A DNA stretch of 64,000 nucleotides from Azotobacter salinestris (GCF_009363155.1 NZ_CP045302.1:3145001-3209000); one strand, 5' to 3'; counted from the first letter of the stretch, positions 19,445 through 30,797 are shown. Program-made: numbers and translations. The notes: generated by a model not told the origin, from the sequence alone.

Positions 19445-20670
19445 TGCCCAGCGCCTACATCTACATGGAATGCCCGATCACGGGGGAGACGGTGACCTTG
19501 GGCAAGCTCACCCTGGACGGTGGCGTCGGCACCTTCCGATATGCGCCGGAGGTAGTGGAGGGCAAGTGCTGGGTGCCTGACCCGATTCGTTTCCCGCTGT
19601 CCGCTCACCCCATCACCGTGCGCAAGAATGGCGGTGTGCCCGGCTTCATTGACGATGCGATGCCTGACGGCTGGGGGGAGCGGCTATTGCGGCGCACACA
19701 GAAGGGCGCGCTCAATCCGATTCAGCTCTTGCTGTTGTCACCGAACGAGGATCGTGCCGGAAACATCATGGCCGGCGAGTACCGTACGCCCAGGCCGGGT
19801 ATAGGCGAAAAGCCCATGAAAATGCTTGAAGCCAAGGGGCTCGACCATTTCATCGATGTCTGCGCGGCGATCTACGACAGCCAGCTGACCAGCGAACAGC
19901 TGGAGGCCCTGAAAATACGGGATCAGCGCTCGGCAGTTGGGGGAGCCAGGCCCAAGCGCACCTACCGTTTCGACCACAAGCTAATTCTGGTCAAGCCGCG
20001 CGACAAGTTCGATCACTACGACCTGCCGGCATTCGAACATGCCTGCATGACCTTTGCGGCTGGCAAGGGGATGAGCGTTGCCCGTACTGCCCTACATCGC
20101 AGTGAGAAAGGCAACACTCTCCTGGTCGAGCGATTTGACCGGAAGTGGTCTGAGGATCAGAAGAAATTTCGCCGTATTCCGATGATGAGCGGCCTGACCC
20201 TGCTTGATGCCGAATGGCATGCGCAAGCCAATAACGGATGGATTTACGCCGCGCTGGCCGATGAGCTGTACCGCAGAGGCGCGCCAGATGCCGATCGGCA
20301 GGAACTCTATCGGCGAATGGCCTACAACGCCCTGGTAGGTAACAGTGACGATCATCCGCGCAACCACGCGGCGATCTGGCAGGACGGCGTTTGGCGGCTC
20401 TCGCCCATGTACGACGTACTTCCAGTATTGGGTGAGGGCCCAGTGCAGGGGCTTGCGATGGATGTTGGAATCAGAGGCCCCCTATTGAGCCGGGCCAACC
20501 TGTTGAGTCACCACCAGCACTTTGCGCTGTCCGAGGAGGATGCGGCGGGTATTCTGGATGAGGTCGCATCCTGGGAGCCGGAGCTGAAGGATCATTATGC
20601 GCAGCACCTGGCTGGCGCCGAGCTGGATGCAGCAGTCGACGCAACCAGCGGCAGGAAGCTGCTGACCTAA
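19444..20670 (+). CDS. hipA: HipA-like serine/threonine kinase toxin
   Basis: 408 residues. HipA N-terminal domain, then a kinase with a glycine-rich loop around Ser163 (RSAVGGARPK), the position of the inhibitory autophosphorylated serine in E. coli HipA. The catalytic loop NSDDHPRN has Asp302, and the metal-binding MYDVLP has Asp324. All catalytic positions are therefore present. E. coli HipA phosphorylates glutamyl-tRNA synthetase and induces persistence; related HipA and HipT proteins use other aminoacyl-tRNA synthetases, so the target here is open. Translationally coupled to hipB. Confidence 0.9.
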   Translation: MPSAYIYMECPITGETVTLGKLTLDGGVGTFRYAPEVVEGKCWVPDPIRFPLSAHPITVRKNGGVPGFIDDAMPDGWGERLLRRTQKGALNPIQLLLLSPNEDRAGNIMAGEYRTPRPGIGEKPMKMLEAKGLDHFIDVCAAIYDSQLTSEQLEALKIRDQRSAVGGARPKRTYRFDHKLILVKPRDKFDHYDLPAFEHACMTFAAGKGMSVARTALHRSEKGNTLLVERFDRKWSEDQKKFRRIPMMSGLTLLDAEWHAQANNGWIYAALADELYRRGAPDADRQELYRRMAYNALVGNSDDHPRNHAAIWQDGVWRLSPMYDVLPVLGEGPVQGLAMDVGIRGPLLSRANLLSHHQHFALSEEDAAGILDEVASWEPELKDHYAQHLAGAELDAAVDATSGRKLLT

Positions 20671-20910
20671 GGGGCGAGCCAGGCGAACCGGAATGACAGC
20701 GCTGCGCAACTTGTGGCGGCTCTTGCGTGGCAATCAGCCCTGATCTGGCCTCGGTTTTCCCTAGGTCTATCTACCTCAGGACAAATAGGCGTCCGTTCTT
20801 GGCCGCTCTCTGCCGGCCATGACCGGCCGGTTTGTGGCACTGCCCATGCCCCGCATCCCCGCTCGGCCCAGGATAAAACCCCATTTCCATCCCCCAACCA
20901 CCGCGCCGAC

Positions 20911-20945
20911 GGTGGAAAATCGCTGCGCGAGTTTTCCACCCTACG
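20911..20945. repeat. REP-like palindrome
   Basis: GGTGGAAAATCGCTGCGCGAGTTTTCC followed by ACCCTACG; the inverted equivalent of the unit fused to lgt at 804-833. It lies in the 287-base convergent gap between hipA and the rlmI-like gene; I see nothing else in that gap. Confidence 0.75.
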
Positions 20946-20957
20946 ATCGAGGAGGCC

Positions 20958-22151
20958 TCAACTCGGCAGAATCCGGCAGGTCAGGCTCTTGATGTAGCGG
21001 GTTTCGGCGATGGCCGGGTGCACCGGATGGTCCGGGCCCTGGCCGCCGCGTTCGAGCAGCTGGATGTGGCGGTCGAGGTGGCGGGCGCTGGAGAGGAGGA
21101 TATTCTGCAGGTCGTCCTCCGGCAGGTGCATCGAACAGGAGGCGCTGACCAGGATGCCGTCCTTGTTGAGCAGACGCATGGCTGCCTCGTTGAGGCGGCG
21201 GTAGGTGGCCTCGCCGTTCTTCAGGTCCTTCTTGCGCTTGATGAACGCCGGCGGGTCGGCGATGACCACGTCGAAGCGTTCCTCGGCGGCCTTCAGCTCC
21301 TTCAGGGCTTCGAACACGTCCCCCTCGACGCAGGCCATCTTCTCGGCCACGCCGTTCAGCGCGGCGTTGCGCTCGACGCCGTCCAGCGCCAGCGCCGAGC
21401 CGTCCACGCACATCACTTCGGTGGCGCCGAACGCCGCGGCCTGCACGCCCCAGCCGCCGACGTAGCTGAACAGGTCGAGCACCCGCTTGCCCTTGACGTA
21501 GGGCGCCAGGCGCGCGCGGTTCAGGCGGTGGTCGTAGAACCAGCCGGTCTTCTGCCCGCCCTGCACCGGGGCCTCGAACTTCACGCCGTTCTCCTCCAGC
21601 GAAACCCACTCCGGCACCACGCCGAAAGCGGTCTCGACGTAGCGTTCCAGGCCTTCGGCATCGCGGGCGCTGGAGTCGTTCTTGAACAGGATGCCGGCGG
21701 GCCTCAGCACCTGCACCAGGGCCTCGACCACGGCGTCCTTGTGGCGCTCCATGGCGGCGGAGGCGAGCTGCACCACCAGATGGTCGCCGAAGCGGTCCAC
21801 CACCAGGCCGGGCAGCAGGTCGGAGTCGCCGTAGACCAGGCGGTAGCAGGGCGCGTCGAACAGCCGCTCGCGCAGGGAGAGGGCGACGTTGAGGCGATGC
21901 ACCAGGAGCGACTTGTCCAGCGGGTGCTTGAGGTCGCGGGAGATCAGCCGCGCGCAGATCAGGTTGTTCGGCGAGAGCGCGACGATGCCGAGGGGTTTGC
22001 CGCCGGCCGCTTCGAGGATCGCCTGGTCGCCGGCCTGGAAGGCGGTCAGCGGGGTGGCGAGCACGTCCACCTCGTTGCTGTAGACCCACAGGTGGCCGGC
22101 GCGCAGGCGGCGCTCGGCGTTGGCTTTCAGTCGCAGGCTGGGCAGGGACAT
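20958..22151 (-). CDS. rlmI: RlmI-like 23S rRNA (cytosine) methyltransferase
   Basis: 397 residues from ATG 22151 (MSLPSLRLKANAERRLRAGHLWVYSNEV). An N-terminal PUA domain (about 1-75) is followed by an RlmI-type SAM methyltransferase. The SAM site is LDLFSYVGGWGVQAA, the acidic loop is CVDGSALAL and the catalytic motif is VIADPPAFIK, with a downstream conserved Cys (SASCSMHL). E. coli RlmI makes m5C1962 in 23S rRNA; the same target is likely but not proved. Cytoplasmic, single gene. Confidence 0.9.
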   Translation of the reverse strand: MSLPSLRLKANAERRLRAGHLWVYSNEVDVLATPLTAFQAGDQAILEAAGGKPLGIVALSPNNLICARLISRDLKHPLDKSLLVHRLNVALSLRERLFDAPCYRLVYGDSDLLPGLVVDRFGDHLVVQLASAAMERHKDAVVEALVQVLRPAGILFKNDSSARDAEGLERYVETAFGVVPEWVSLEENGVKFEAPVQGGQKTGWFYDHRLNRARLAPYVKGKRVLDLFSYVGGWGVQAAAFGATEVMCVDGSALALDGVERNAALNGVAEKMACVEGDVFEALKELKAAEERFDVVIADPPAFIKRKKDLKNGEATYRRLNEAAMRLLNKDGILVSASCSMHLPEDDLQNILLSSARHLDRHIQLLERGGQGPDHPVHPAIAETRYIKSLTCRILPS

Positions 22152-22199
22152 GGGGCACTCTCGCAAAAAGCGCGGAGTATAGCGAAAGCCGGGGACGGT

Positions 22200-22957
22200 T
22201 CAGGTCTTCAGCCGATAGCCCGTCTTGAAAATCCAGCGCACGCCGGCCAGGCAGAGGACCAGGAAGAGCGCGGTCATGCCCAGGCTGACCGGCAGGCTGA
22301 CGTCGGCCACGCCGTAGAAGCTCCAGCGGAAGCCGCTGACCAGGTAGACCACCGGGTTGAACAGCGACACCGTCTGCCAGAACGGCGGCAGCATGTCGAT
22401 GGAGTAGAAGCTGCCGCCGAGGAAGGTCAGCGGCGTGACGATCATCAGCGGGACGATCTGCAGCTTCTCGAAGCCGTCGGCCCAGATGCCGATGATGAAG
22501 CCGAGCAGGCTGAAGGTGACCGAGGTCAGCACCAGGAAGGCGACCATCCACAGCGGGTGCTCGATCTGGAAGGGCACGCAGAGCCGCGCCGTGGCCAGCA
22601 TGATGGCGCCGAGCAGGATGGACTTGCTGGCGGCCGCGCCGACGTAGCCCAGCAGGATCTCGATGTAGGAGATGGGCGCGGAGTGGATCTCGTAGATGGT
22701 GCCGGTGAAGCGCGGCATGTAGATGCCGAACGAGGCGTTGGAGATGCTCTGGGTGAGCAGGGCCAGCATGATCATGCCGGGCACGATGAAGGCCCCGTAG
22801 CTGACGCCGTCGATGTTCATCATGTGCGAGCCGATGGCCGAGCCGAACACCACGAAGTACAGGGCGGTGGAGATGACCGGCGAGGCCACGCTCTGCATCA
22901 GCGTGCGCCGCATGCGGGCCATTTCGAACAGGTAGATCGCGCGTATGCCGTAGAGGT

Positions 22958-22961
<4 letters not shown>
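22200..22961 (-). CDS. ABC-2 type transporter permease (YadH-like)
   Basis: 253-residue inner-membrane permease starting [21 protein letters not shown], with about six membrane segments and the ABC-2 signature region ([27 protein letters not shown]). The start codon overlaps the stop of the upstream ATPase gene (ATGA), so the pair makes one exporter. Homologous YadG/YadH pairs have no established substrate; drug or cell-surface precursor export is possible. Confidence 0.92.
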
Positions 22962-23884
<923 letters not shown>

Positions 23885-23967
23885 GCGAGTCTCCCTGTTC
23901 CCCTTGTGCAGCGATTCTACCCGGCCCGGTCCGCTCCTCGCACGCCTGCGCGAGGGGCCGGCTACGC

Positions 23968-25548
23968 TCAGGCCAGCGCCGGCGCGTCCTCGGCAGCGGT
24001 TTCCCGCGTCCTGAACACGGCCACCCGCTGCTGCATCAGGGCCGCCTGCTCCTCCAGGGCGGCAGCCGCCGCGCGGGACTGCTCCACCAGGGCGGCGTTC
24101 TGCTGGGTGGTGCCGTCCAGCTGGCCGATGGCGCCGTTGATCTGGCCGAAGCCGCTGCGCTGCTCGCGGGTGGCGGCGGAGATCTCCTCCATCAGGCTGG
24201 CCAGCTGGTGGATGGCGTCCACCGCGTCGCGGATGCTCCGCCCGCTGTACTCGGCCTGGCGGGCGCCTTCGCCGATCTTCTCGCCGATACCCTCGATCAG
24301 GCCGCGGATCTCCTGGGCCGAGGTGGCGCTGCGGCTGGCCAGGTTGCGCACTTCGGCGGCCACCACGGCGAAGCCGCGGCCCTGTTCGCCGGCGCGGGCT
24401 GCCTCCACCGAGGCGTTGAGGGCGAGGAGGTTGGTCTGGAAGGCGATCGCGTCGATGACCCCGATGATGTCGTTGATCTTCTGCGAGCTGTCGGCCAGCT
24501 CGCGCATCAGCAGGATGCTGCGCTCCACGTCCTGGCCGCCGCTCTGCGCGGTGCGCGCGGCGGTCGCGGCGAGCCGGTTGGCCTGCTCGGTGGCCTCGCT
24601 GGTCTGCCGGGCGGTGGCGCTGATCTGCTCCATGCTGGCGGCCGTCTGCTGCAGGGCGCTGGCCTGCTCCTCGGTGCGCGCGGCCAGCTCCTGGCTGCCG
24701 TGGAAGACTTCCCGGGCGCGGCTGTAGACGCTTTCGCTGCCGCTGTGCAGGGAGCCGACCAGGTCGGACAGCTTGCGGTTGGTTTCGTCCATGGCGTTGA
24801 GCAACTGGCCGGTCTCGTCGTGGGCGTGGCCGGCGAGGTCCTGGGTCAGGTCGCCCTCGGCCACCCGGCGGGTCGCCGCCAGCGCCCGCTGCAGGGGGCT
24901 GGTGATGCTGCGGGTGATGTACAGGGCCATCAGCACGGCGATCAGCAGGGCCAGGGCGGCGAAGCCGAGCAGGCCGACCTGGGCGTTGCGCAACTGCGCG
25001 GCGACCTGCTCCCTGGCCTGGGCCATGTGCTCGGCGGCCTTGCGGTCGATGGCCGCGCCGCTTTCGTCGAGGCGGTAGACCTCGTCCTTGTAGCGGCCCA
25101 TGGCGCTGTTGGCGGCGGCCGTGTCGGCGAACTCGCCCGCCCGCAGGCGCCGGTGGATGGCGTCGAAGCCGTCGGCATAGCCGTCCAGTGCCGCGGCGGA
25201 CGCCTCGTAGAGCCCGGCCAGCTCCGCATCGGGGGCCTGGGCCTTGCCGGCCTGCAGGGTATCCTGCAGCTTCTTCAGGGCCGCGTCCCAGCGCGCCTTG
25301 TAGGACTGCACCTTTTCCGCATCGCGCAGGTTGATGAAGATGTCCTTCTCGAAGCGGCGTTCCTCCAGGGCCAGCAGGCGCACCTGGGCGGCGTTCTGCG
25401 CCAGTTTGGCGTTGCGGTCGAGGGCGTCGGCCGATTCCCGCAGCTCGCTCATGCCGTACAGGGCGACCACGGTGGCCGAGATGAGGAGCAGGACGAGGGT
25501 ACCGAAGGCGATGCCCAGGCGGGCACCGATGGGACGGCGGGATAGCAT
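23968..25548 (-). CDS. Methyl-accepting chemotaxis protein
   Basis: 526 residues from ATG 25548 ([16 protein letters not shown]). It has a membrane segment about 10-32, a periplasmic four-helix-type sensor about 33-190 and a second membrane segment ([21 protein letters not shown]). HAMP ([13 protein letters not shown]) and a signalling domain with the conserved hairpin tip ([27 protein letters not shown]) follow. It ends in EDAPALA without the CheR-binding pentapeptide. The ligand is unknown. It could act in chemotaxis or in a chemosensory pathway such as Wsp. Confidence 0.94.
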   Translation of the reverse strand: MLSRRPIGARLGIAFGTLVLLLISATVVALYGMSELRESADALDRNAKLAQNAAQVRLLALEERRFEKDIFINLRDAEKVQSYKARWDAALKKLQDTLQAGKAQAPDAELAGLYEASAAALDGYADGFDAIHRRLRAGEFADTAAANSAMGRYKDEVYRLDESGAAIDRKAAEHMAQAREQVAAQLRNAQVGLLGFAALALLIAVLMALYITRSITSPLQRALAATRRVAEGDLTQDLAGHAHDETGQLLNAMDETNRKLSDLVGSLHSGSESVYSRAREVFHGSQELAARTEEQASALQQTAASMEQISATARQTSEATEQANRLAATAARTAQSGGQDVERSILLMRELADSSQKINDIIGVIDAIAFQTNLLALNASVEAARAGEQGRGFAVVAAEVRNLASRSATSAQEIRGLIEGIGEKIGEGARQAEYSGRSIRDAVDAIHQLASLMEEISAATREQRSGFGQINGAIGQLDGTTQQNAALVEQSRAAAAALEEQAALMQQRVAVFRTRETAAEDAPALA

Positions 25549-25682
25549 CGGGAGGGGCCTCCTGGCATGGGACTGAGAGTCCCCCTTAGATCGGCCGCTA
25601 TCCCGCGTCCTTGAGAGGTTTTTCGGTAAAATTGCCGGATCTTTTGCCGGCCGATGGCGGCGGGCTGCCGATGGCGCCCACG

Positions 25683-25714
25683 AAAAGGGCCCCCGGGCGT
25701 CTGCCCGGGAGCCC
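25683..25714 (-). terminator. Rho-independent terminator of the pfpI-like gene
   Basis: GC-rich hairpin (25687-25714, arms built on GGGC/CCCGGGC) followed on the minus strand by TTTTCG, 22 bases after the pfpI-like stop codon. Strong intrinsic terminator. Confidence 0.85.
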
Positions 25715-25735
25715 TGGACCGGCACAGGAAGAAGG

Positions 25736-26299
25736 TCAGGCGGCCGAGACCTGCGCCGCCTTGCCGCCCAGGCTCTCGATCAGCGCCTGGCTGAAGGCCG
25801 GGATGTCGTCGGGCTTGCGGCTGGTGATCAGCTGGCCGTCGACCACCACCGGACGGTCCACCCAGGTGGCGCCGGCATTCTGCAGGTCGTCGCGCAGCGA
25901 CGGCCAACTGGTCAGGGTCTTGCCCTTGACCAGATCGGCGGAGATCAGCAGCCAGCCGCCATGGCAGATCGCGGCGATGGGCTTGTTCTCGCGGGCCGCA
26001 TCGCGCACCAGCTCCTGGGCCATCTCGTCCAGGCGAATGTTGTCCCCGTTGACCACGCCGCCCGGCAGCACCAGCGCGTCGCAGTCCTCGATGCGCAGGG
26101 TGTCGAAGGTGCGCTCGACCGGGAAATGGTCGGCGGGTTTGGTGTGGTTCCAGCCGGTGACCCGGCCCGACTTCGCCGAGACGATCAGGGTCCGGGCACC
26201 GGCCTTGTCGAGGGCCTCCCTGGGGCCGGTGAGTTCGACCTGCTCGAACCCGTCGGTCACCAGGAAAGCCACGCGTTTGCCTTTCAGGGATTGCGTCAT
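25736..26299 (-). CDS. pfpI: PfpI/DJ-1 superfamily protein (glyoxalase/deglycase-like)
   Basis: 187 residues with the DJ-1/PfpI fold: [14 protein letters not shown] with the conserved acidic residue, [12 protein letters not shown], and the nucleophile elbow AAICHGGW with the reactive Cys followed by His. Relatives (YhbO, PfpI) were called proteases and later glyoxalases or deglycases; they protect against reactive aldehydes and other stresses. Cytoplasmic. A strong terminator follows immediately. In P. aeruginosa the pfpI gene lies between ilvD and mutM, as here. Confidence 0.9.
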   Translation of the reverse strand: MTQSLKGKRVAFLVTDGFEQVELTGPREALDKAGARTLIVSAKSGRVTGWNHTKPADHFPVERTFDTLRIEDCDALVLPGGVVNGDNIRLDEMAQELVRDAARENKPIAAICHGGWLLISADLVKGKTLTSWPSLRDDLQNAGATWVDRPVVVDGQLITSRKPDDIPAFSQALIESLGGKAAQVSAA

Positions 26300-26465
26300 C
26301 GGGGTACCTCCTGAGCGGTGAATGAAGCGCCCGCGGGCGCGGGGTTCACAAGGAATCCGACCATCCCGGCCGGCAAAGTTCTGCCTCCGGTCGGCGCGCG
26401 GGATTTTCGCGCCGCGGCCTTCCTGCTATGGTCGGTGCCCGCTTTTTTCAGCCTGTCGTGCCGCC

Positions 26466-27278
26466 ATGCCCGAACTGCCCGAAGTCGAAACCACCCGCCG
26501 CGGAATCGCCCCGCACCTGGTCGGCCAGCGCGTCGAGCGGGTCGTCGTCCGTGAACGCCGGCTGCGCTGGCCGGTCCCCGAGGACCTCGACGTGCGCCTG
26601 TCCGGCCAGCGCATCGAGGCGGTGGAGCGGCGCGCCAAGTACCTCCTGATCCGCGCCGAGGCGGGTACCCTGATCGGCCATCTGGGCATGTCCGGCAGCC
26701 TGCGGCTGGTCGAGGCCGGCTTGCCGGCGGCCAGGCACGAGCACGTGGACATCCTGCTGGAGTCCGGGCTGGCGCTGCGCTACACCGACCCGCGGCGCTT
26801 CGGCGCGCTGCTCTGGAGCCTTGATCCCCTGGAGCACGAACTGCTGCGCCGGCTCGGCCCGGAGCCTTTGGGCGAGGACTTCGACGGCGAGCGCCTGTAC
26901 CGGCTGTCGCGCGGCAAGAGCGTGGCGGTCAAGCCGTTCATCATGGACAACGGGGTGGTGGTCGGGGTGGGCAACATCTACGCCAGCGAGGCGCTGTTCG
27001 CCGCCGGCATCGATCCGCGGCGCGCCGCCGGCTCGGTCTCGCGGGCGCGCTACCAGCGGCTGGCGGAGGAGATCCGGCGCATCCTCGCCCAGGCCATCGA
27101 GTGCGGCGGCACCACCCTGCGCGACTTCGTCGGCGGCGACGGCAAGCCCGGCTACTTCCAGCAGACCCTGCTGGTCTACGGGCGCGGCGGCGAGTTCTGC
27201 AAGGTCTGCGGCGGCACCCTGCACGAGGTGCGCCTCGGCCAGCGCGCCAGCGTCTACTGCGGTCGCTGCCAGCGCTGA
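26466..27278 (+). CDS. mutM: Formamidopyrimidine-DNA glycosylase
   Basis: Base-excision repair enzyme that removes 8-oxoguanine and formamidopyrimidines and nicks by beta,delta-elimination. 270 residues. The invariant start [13 protein letters not shown] is present (Pro2 is the catalytic amine, Glu3 the acid), as are the Lys in [25 protein letters not shown] and the C-terminal zinc finger (CKVCGGTL...YCGRCQR). The start at 26466 is fixed by the catalytic proline; upstream in-frame codons are not part of the protein. Confidence 0.98.
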   Translation: MPELPEVETTRRGIAPHLVGQRVERVVVRERRLRWPVPEDLDVRLSGQRIEAVERRAKYLLIRAEAGTLIGHLGMSGSLRLVEAGLPAARHEHVDILLESGLALRYTDPRRFGALLWSLDPLEHELLRRLGPEPLGEDFDGERLYRLSRGKSVAVKPFIMDNGVVVGVGNIYASEALFAAGIDPRRAAGSVSRARYQRLAEEIRRILAQAIECGGTTLRDFVGGDGKPGYFQQTLLVYGRGGEFCKVCGGTLHEVRLGQRASVYCGRCQR

Positions 27279-27386
27279 CGGGGAACTCGGCCCCAATCCT
27301 CGCCGATTGATGGCCGTCACGCCGGCGCTGTCGGGGGCGCTGCTATAGTCGCAGCTCTGCCAAAAACACCGATGAAGGACCGCCGC

Positions 27387-27734
27387 ATGCCTCCGCTTCG
27401 CCCGCTCGCCCTTGTCCTGGCGCTGACCACTGGCCTTTCGACCCTGCCGGCGCACGGGGCGCACGCCGAGGTCGAGCAATCCAATGTCAGCGGCGATCCC
27501 GTCTATTCCGTCGAGGCGCCGCCGGCCTACGCGATGATGGGCGACCTGCTGATCGCCCGGCCGTTTCTGATCGCCGGCACCCTCATCGGTACGGCGGCCT
27601 TCGTGGTCAGCCTGCCGTTCACCGCGCTGGGCGGCAACGTCAAGGAGGCCGGCCAGGCGCTGGTCGTCGATCCGGGGCGGGAGGCGTTCGTGCGCTGTCT
27701 CGGCTGCACCACCAGCGGCTACCGTCAGGACTGA
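27387..27734 (+). CDS. Small exported/membrane protein of Pseudomonas type
   Basis: 115 residues from ATG 27387, which has GAAGGA at a good distance; an ATG at 27372 has none. A signal-like N-terminus ([22 protein letters not shown]) is followed by [21 protein letters not shown], a hydrophobic segment ([18 protein letters not shown]), [19 protein letters not shown] and a CLGC motif near the end. The family is conserved next to mutM in pseudomonads and often carries an unsupported multidrug-transporter label; the function is unknown. Confidence 0.8.
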   Translation: MPPLRPLALVLALTTGLSTLPAHGAHAEVEQSNVSGDPVYSVEAPPAYAMMGDLLIARPFLIAGTLIGTAAFVVSLPFTALGGNVKEAGQALVVDPGREAFVRCLGCTTSGYRQD

Positions 27735-27842
27735 GCGGGGCGTTCGGCGTTCCGATACTTCCCGGCATCCTGCCGGCAGCGTAGGCTTTGCCCCCCTTGC
27801 CCGCGGGGCGAGGCGCTGTCCGGCCACGGGAAGTCCTGATTC

Positions 27843-29672
27843 TTGAATCGTCGTCTCAACGTTCTCATCGCCTTTCTGGCCGGCCTCGGGCTGGCCTATT
27901 CCTTCTGGCTCAGTCCCGGCTGGCTGCAGCTGTGCGCGGGGCTCGCGCTCTTCCTGTTCGGCATGCAGTGCCTGGAGGAAGGGCTCAAGCAGCTCGCCGG
28001 CGGTCGGCTGGAGGCGCTGCTCAAGCGCAGCACCGCCACCCCCTTCAAGGGCTTCCTGTTCGGCCTGGCCGGCACCGTCCTGCTGCAGTCCAGCAGCCTG
28101 GTGTCCCTGCTGACCGTCGCCTTCATCGGCAGCGGGCTGATCGCCCTGGCCGGCGGCCTGGCCATCGTCTTCGGCACCAACCTGGGCACCACCAGCGGCA
28201 TCTGGCTGCTGGCCCTGGCCGGGCATAACATCAGCCTCGCGCCGCTGGCCCTGCCATTGCTGGTGTTCGGCGTGCTGATCGGCTTCAACGGACCGAAGAG
28301 CCGGGCGGCCGGGCGCATCCTGCTGGGCATCGGCTTCCTGTTCCTCGGCATCGACCAGATCAAGGCGGGCTTCTCCGGCTTCGGCGAGACGCTGGACATG
28401 GGCGGCTGGAAGGTCGACGGCCTGCCCGGGGCACTGCTGTTCGTGCTGCTCGGCCTGGCGGTCACCGTGGTCCTGCAGTCCAGCCACGCCTCCCTGATGC
28501 TGACCCTCGCGGCCCTGGCCGGCGGTCAGCTCGAGCTGGAGCAGGGGCTGGCTGTCGCCATCGGCTCCAACGTCGGTACTACGGTCAGCACCGCGGTGGC
28601 CGCCATCCTCGGCGGCGACCGCGGCGGGCAGCGCCTGGCGCTGGCCCATGTGCTGTTCAACGGCGTCACCGCGCTGGTGGCGCTGGTCCTGCTGACGCCC
28701 CTGGCCGCTCTGGTGCAGTGGCTGGCGACGCCGCTGGGGCTGGCGGACAACCGGCTGATCCAGCTGGCGCTGTTCCATACCCTGTTCAACGCCCTTGGCG
28801 TGCTGCTGTTCTGGCCCTGGCAGGCGCAGCTGGTGCGCCTGCTGGAGCGCTGGCTGCCGGAGCGCCGCGAGCCTCAGGTGCTGATCACCGAGCTGGCGCC
28901 GGCCGCGGTCGAGGCGCCGCGCACCCGCGCCCGCTATCTCGGCGACAGCCTGCTGGGGTCGGCCGACGCCGCCGCCAGCGCGGTGCTGCGCGAGCTGCAG
29001 CACCTCGGCCGGCTGAGCCTGGAAGTGATCTGCCACGCGCTCTACCTGCCAGTGGAGCAACTGGCCAGCGACCGGCCGGACGAGGCGCTGCTGCGTGCGC
29101 GGCCGGACGGCCACCATCTGGATGCCGAGGCGCTCTACCAGCGGCACGTCAAGGGCGTCTACGGCGACCTGCTGAGCTTCATGGGCCGGGTGGAGGTGCC
29201 GCGGGACGAGGCCCGCCAGCAGTTCTGGGTCGCCTGCCAACTGGGCGCACTGCAGCTGGTGGATGCGGTGAAGGACGCCAAACACCTGCAGAAGAACCTC
29301 GGCCACTACCTGCGCGGCGAGGACTCGCCGGTCCGCGAGGCCTACGTCGACCTGCGCCGGCATCTGCTGGCGATGCTGCGCGAGGTGCGCGAGCTGGGCC
29401 GCCTGGAGGTGCCGGACGAGGCCTGGCACGAACGCCTGCGCCTGCTCGACGAGCGTGCGGCGGACTTCGACGCGCAGTTCCGCGCCCGGCTGTTCGCCGC
29501 CACCCGCAACCGGGAGCTGGACGGCCTGCAGACCGGCTCGCTGATGAACGACCTGGGCTACGTCAGCCGCATCGTCCAGAGCCTGCGCAACGTGCTGCAG
29601 CTCGGCGACGGCCAGTCCCGCGCGCTGCGCCGGCTGGCGGTCGAGGACGAGCCCTTGATCCAGTTGCGCTGA
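27843..29672 (+). CDS. Na/Pi cotransporter family protein with PhoU-like tail
   Basis: 609 residues. The N-terminal half has two inverted NptA-type repeats with the QSSS signatures (TVLLQSSSLVSLL and TVVLQSSHASLML) and about eight membrane segments. The C-terminal part (from about 370) is helical and PhoU-like. The start is a TTG (reads NRRLNVLIAFLAG after it); no ATG lies close. Family members move phosphate with sodium, mostly shown for eukaryotic and Vibrio NptA; YjbB-like proteins export phosphate. The direction here is not known. Confidence 0.9.
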   Translation: MNRRLNVLIAFLAGLGLAYSFWLSPGWLQLCAGLALFLFGMQCLEEGLKQLAGGRLEALLKRSTATPFKGFLFGLAGTVLLQSSSLVSLLTVAFIGSGLIALAGGLAIVFGTNLGTTSGIWLLALAGHNISLAPLALPLLVFGVLIGFNGPKSRAAGRILLGIGFLFLGIDQIKAGFSGFGETLDMGGWKVDGLPGALLFVLLGLAVTVVLQSSHASLMLTLAALAGGQLELEQGLAVAIGSNVGTTVSTAVAAILGGDRGGQRLALAHVLFNGVTALVALVLLTPLAALVQWLATPLGLADNRLIQLALFHTLFNALGVLLFWPWQAQLVRLLERWLPERREPQVLITELAPAAVEAPRTRARYLGDSLLGSADAAASAVLRELQHLGRLSLEVICHALYLPVEQLASDRPDEALLRARPDGHHLDAEALYQRHVKGVYGDLLSFMGRVEVPRDEARQQFWVACQLGALQLVDAVKDAKHLQKNLGHYLRGEDSPVREAYVDLRRHLLAMLREVRELGRLEVPDEAWHERLRLLDERAADFDAQFRARLFAATRNRELDGLQTGSLMNDLGYVSRIVQSLRNVLQLGDGQSRALRRLAVEDEPLIQLR

Positions 29673-29687
29673 GCGGCGGCGAGGCCG

Positions 29688-30797
29688 CTATTTTCTGCCT
29701 CCGCCCGCGGCGCGCGCCATGCAGCGGCGGTGGCGTTCGTCGACCCGTTTGGCAAACCAGGCGGTGGTGAGGTTGCGGGTGATCTTCGGGCTCTGCAGCT
29801 TGATGCCCGGCAGCACCGCACGCGGCAGCGCCTTGCCCTCCAGGCGCTCGGCCAGCGCGAACACGCGCTTGTAGAGCCTGGTGTCCTCGAAATCGAGTCG
29901 GTCGCCCTGTTCCAGGGCGCGGCGGATGGCCGCATCGCCCATGCCCAGCTTCTTGTCCAGCGAGCGCACGGTCAGCTCCGTCGCGCCCGGCGTGAAGGAG
30001 CCGTGGCGGATGAGGTCGCCGTCGAGCTCCAGGGGAATGCCCGAGGCCAGGCTGACGGCGTTCTGGAAAGCGGCGTTGCGGCTGGCGTACCAGCCGGCGT
30101 TGAAATCGGCGAAGCGGTACAGCGAGCGGGTGTAGCTGGCGGGATAGCCCAGCAGGTGGGCGATGCCGAAGTACATGCCGCCGCGGCGGCTGAATACCTC
30201 GTGGCGGATCGAGCCGGCGACCGGATAGGGATAGTCCCGCGCCCGGCTTTCGGCGAAGGCGATGCTGACCTGCATCGGTCCGCCGGTCTGCACCGGATTG
30301 AGACGGCCGAACAGCTGACGTCCGAGCGGGACCATGCCGATGAAATCCTCGAAGATCGCGCTCAGCTCCTTCTCGGTGCGCACGGCGCCCAGGCGTTCGC
30401 TGTAGCTCTTGCCGCCGGACGATTCGAGCCCCAGGGCGGCCCGCACCAGAAACTCCGGAATGCGCAACTGGGCGGCGCGGCGGTCGATCTCCTTGCGGGC
30501 GATCCGGGCCAGGCCGGGCACCGGCGGGTCGACCTGGAAGGTCGACTCCTGCTCGGTCACGGCCAGTACGGCGCACAGGTTCTCGGTGGTGGGGGGGATG
30601 TCCTGGGCCGCGAACGCCGCGTAGATATCGGTCGCCCAGCCTTGCCGGTCGGCAATCCTGGCCGGCATCAGCCGCACGATCTGCGCGCGCACCTCGCTCG
30701 GGCGCGGCTCCTCGGGGCGCTGCGTGCCGCAGCCGGCCAGCGTCAGCAGCAGGGCGAGGCCCAGCGCGCCGCCGCTTCGGCGCGGCGATCCGCTCAT
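29688..30797 (-). CDS. DUF1615 family lipoprotein
   Basis: 369 residues from ATG 30797. The N-terminus SGSPRRSGGALGLALLLTLAGCG is a textbook lipoprotein signal with the lipidated Cys in LAGC. A longer start at 30839 is possible but would give an unusually long n-region. The mature part includes ALGLESSGGKSYSERLGAVR and GGPMQVSIAFAE, which recall lysozyme-like transglycosylase motifs (Glu followed by SGG, and GPMQ). The family is named only DUF1615; a role in peptidoglycan is inference. Confidence 0.85.
   Translation of the reverse strand: MSGSPRRSGGALGLALLLTLAGCGTQRPEEPRPSEVRAQIVRLMPARIADRQGWATDIYAAFAAQDIPPTTENLCAVLAVTEQESTFQVDPPVPGLARIARKEIDRRAAQLRIPEFLVRAALGLESSGGKSYSERLGAVRTEKELSAIFEDFIGMVPLGRQLFGRLNPVQTGGPMQVSIAFAESRARDYPYPVAGSIRHEVFSRRGGMYFGIAHLLGYPASYTRSLYRFADFNAGWYASRNAAFQNAVSLASGIPLELDGDLIRHGSFTPGATELTVRSLDKKLGMGDAAIRRALEQGDRLDFEDTRLYKRVFALAERLEGKALPRAVLPGIKLQSPKITRNLTTAWFAKRVDERHRRCMARAAGGGRK

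Noticed and set aside
17208-20670. IS1182 and hipBA as one composite transposon or prophage remnant
   Set aside because: Only one IS copy is visible, there is no matching second end after hipA, and no integrase or phage gene is present.
26448-29429. A long minus-strand frame over mutM and the Na/Pi transporter
   Set aside because: Same shadow effect; it crosses several complete plus-strand genes and shows no domain.
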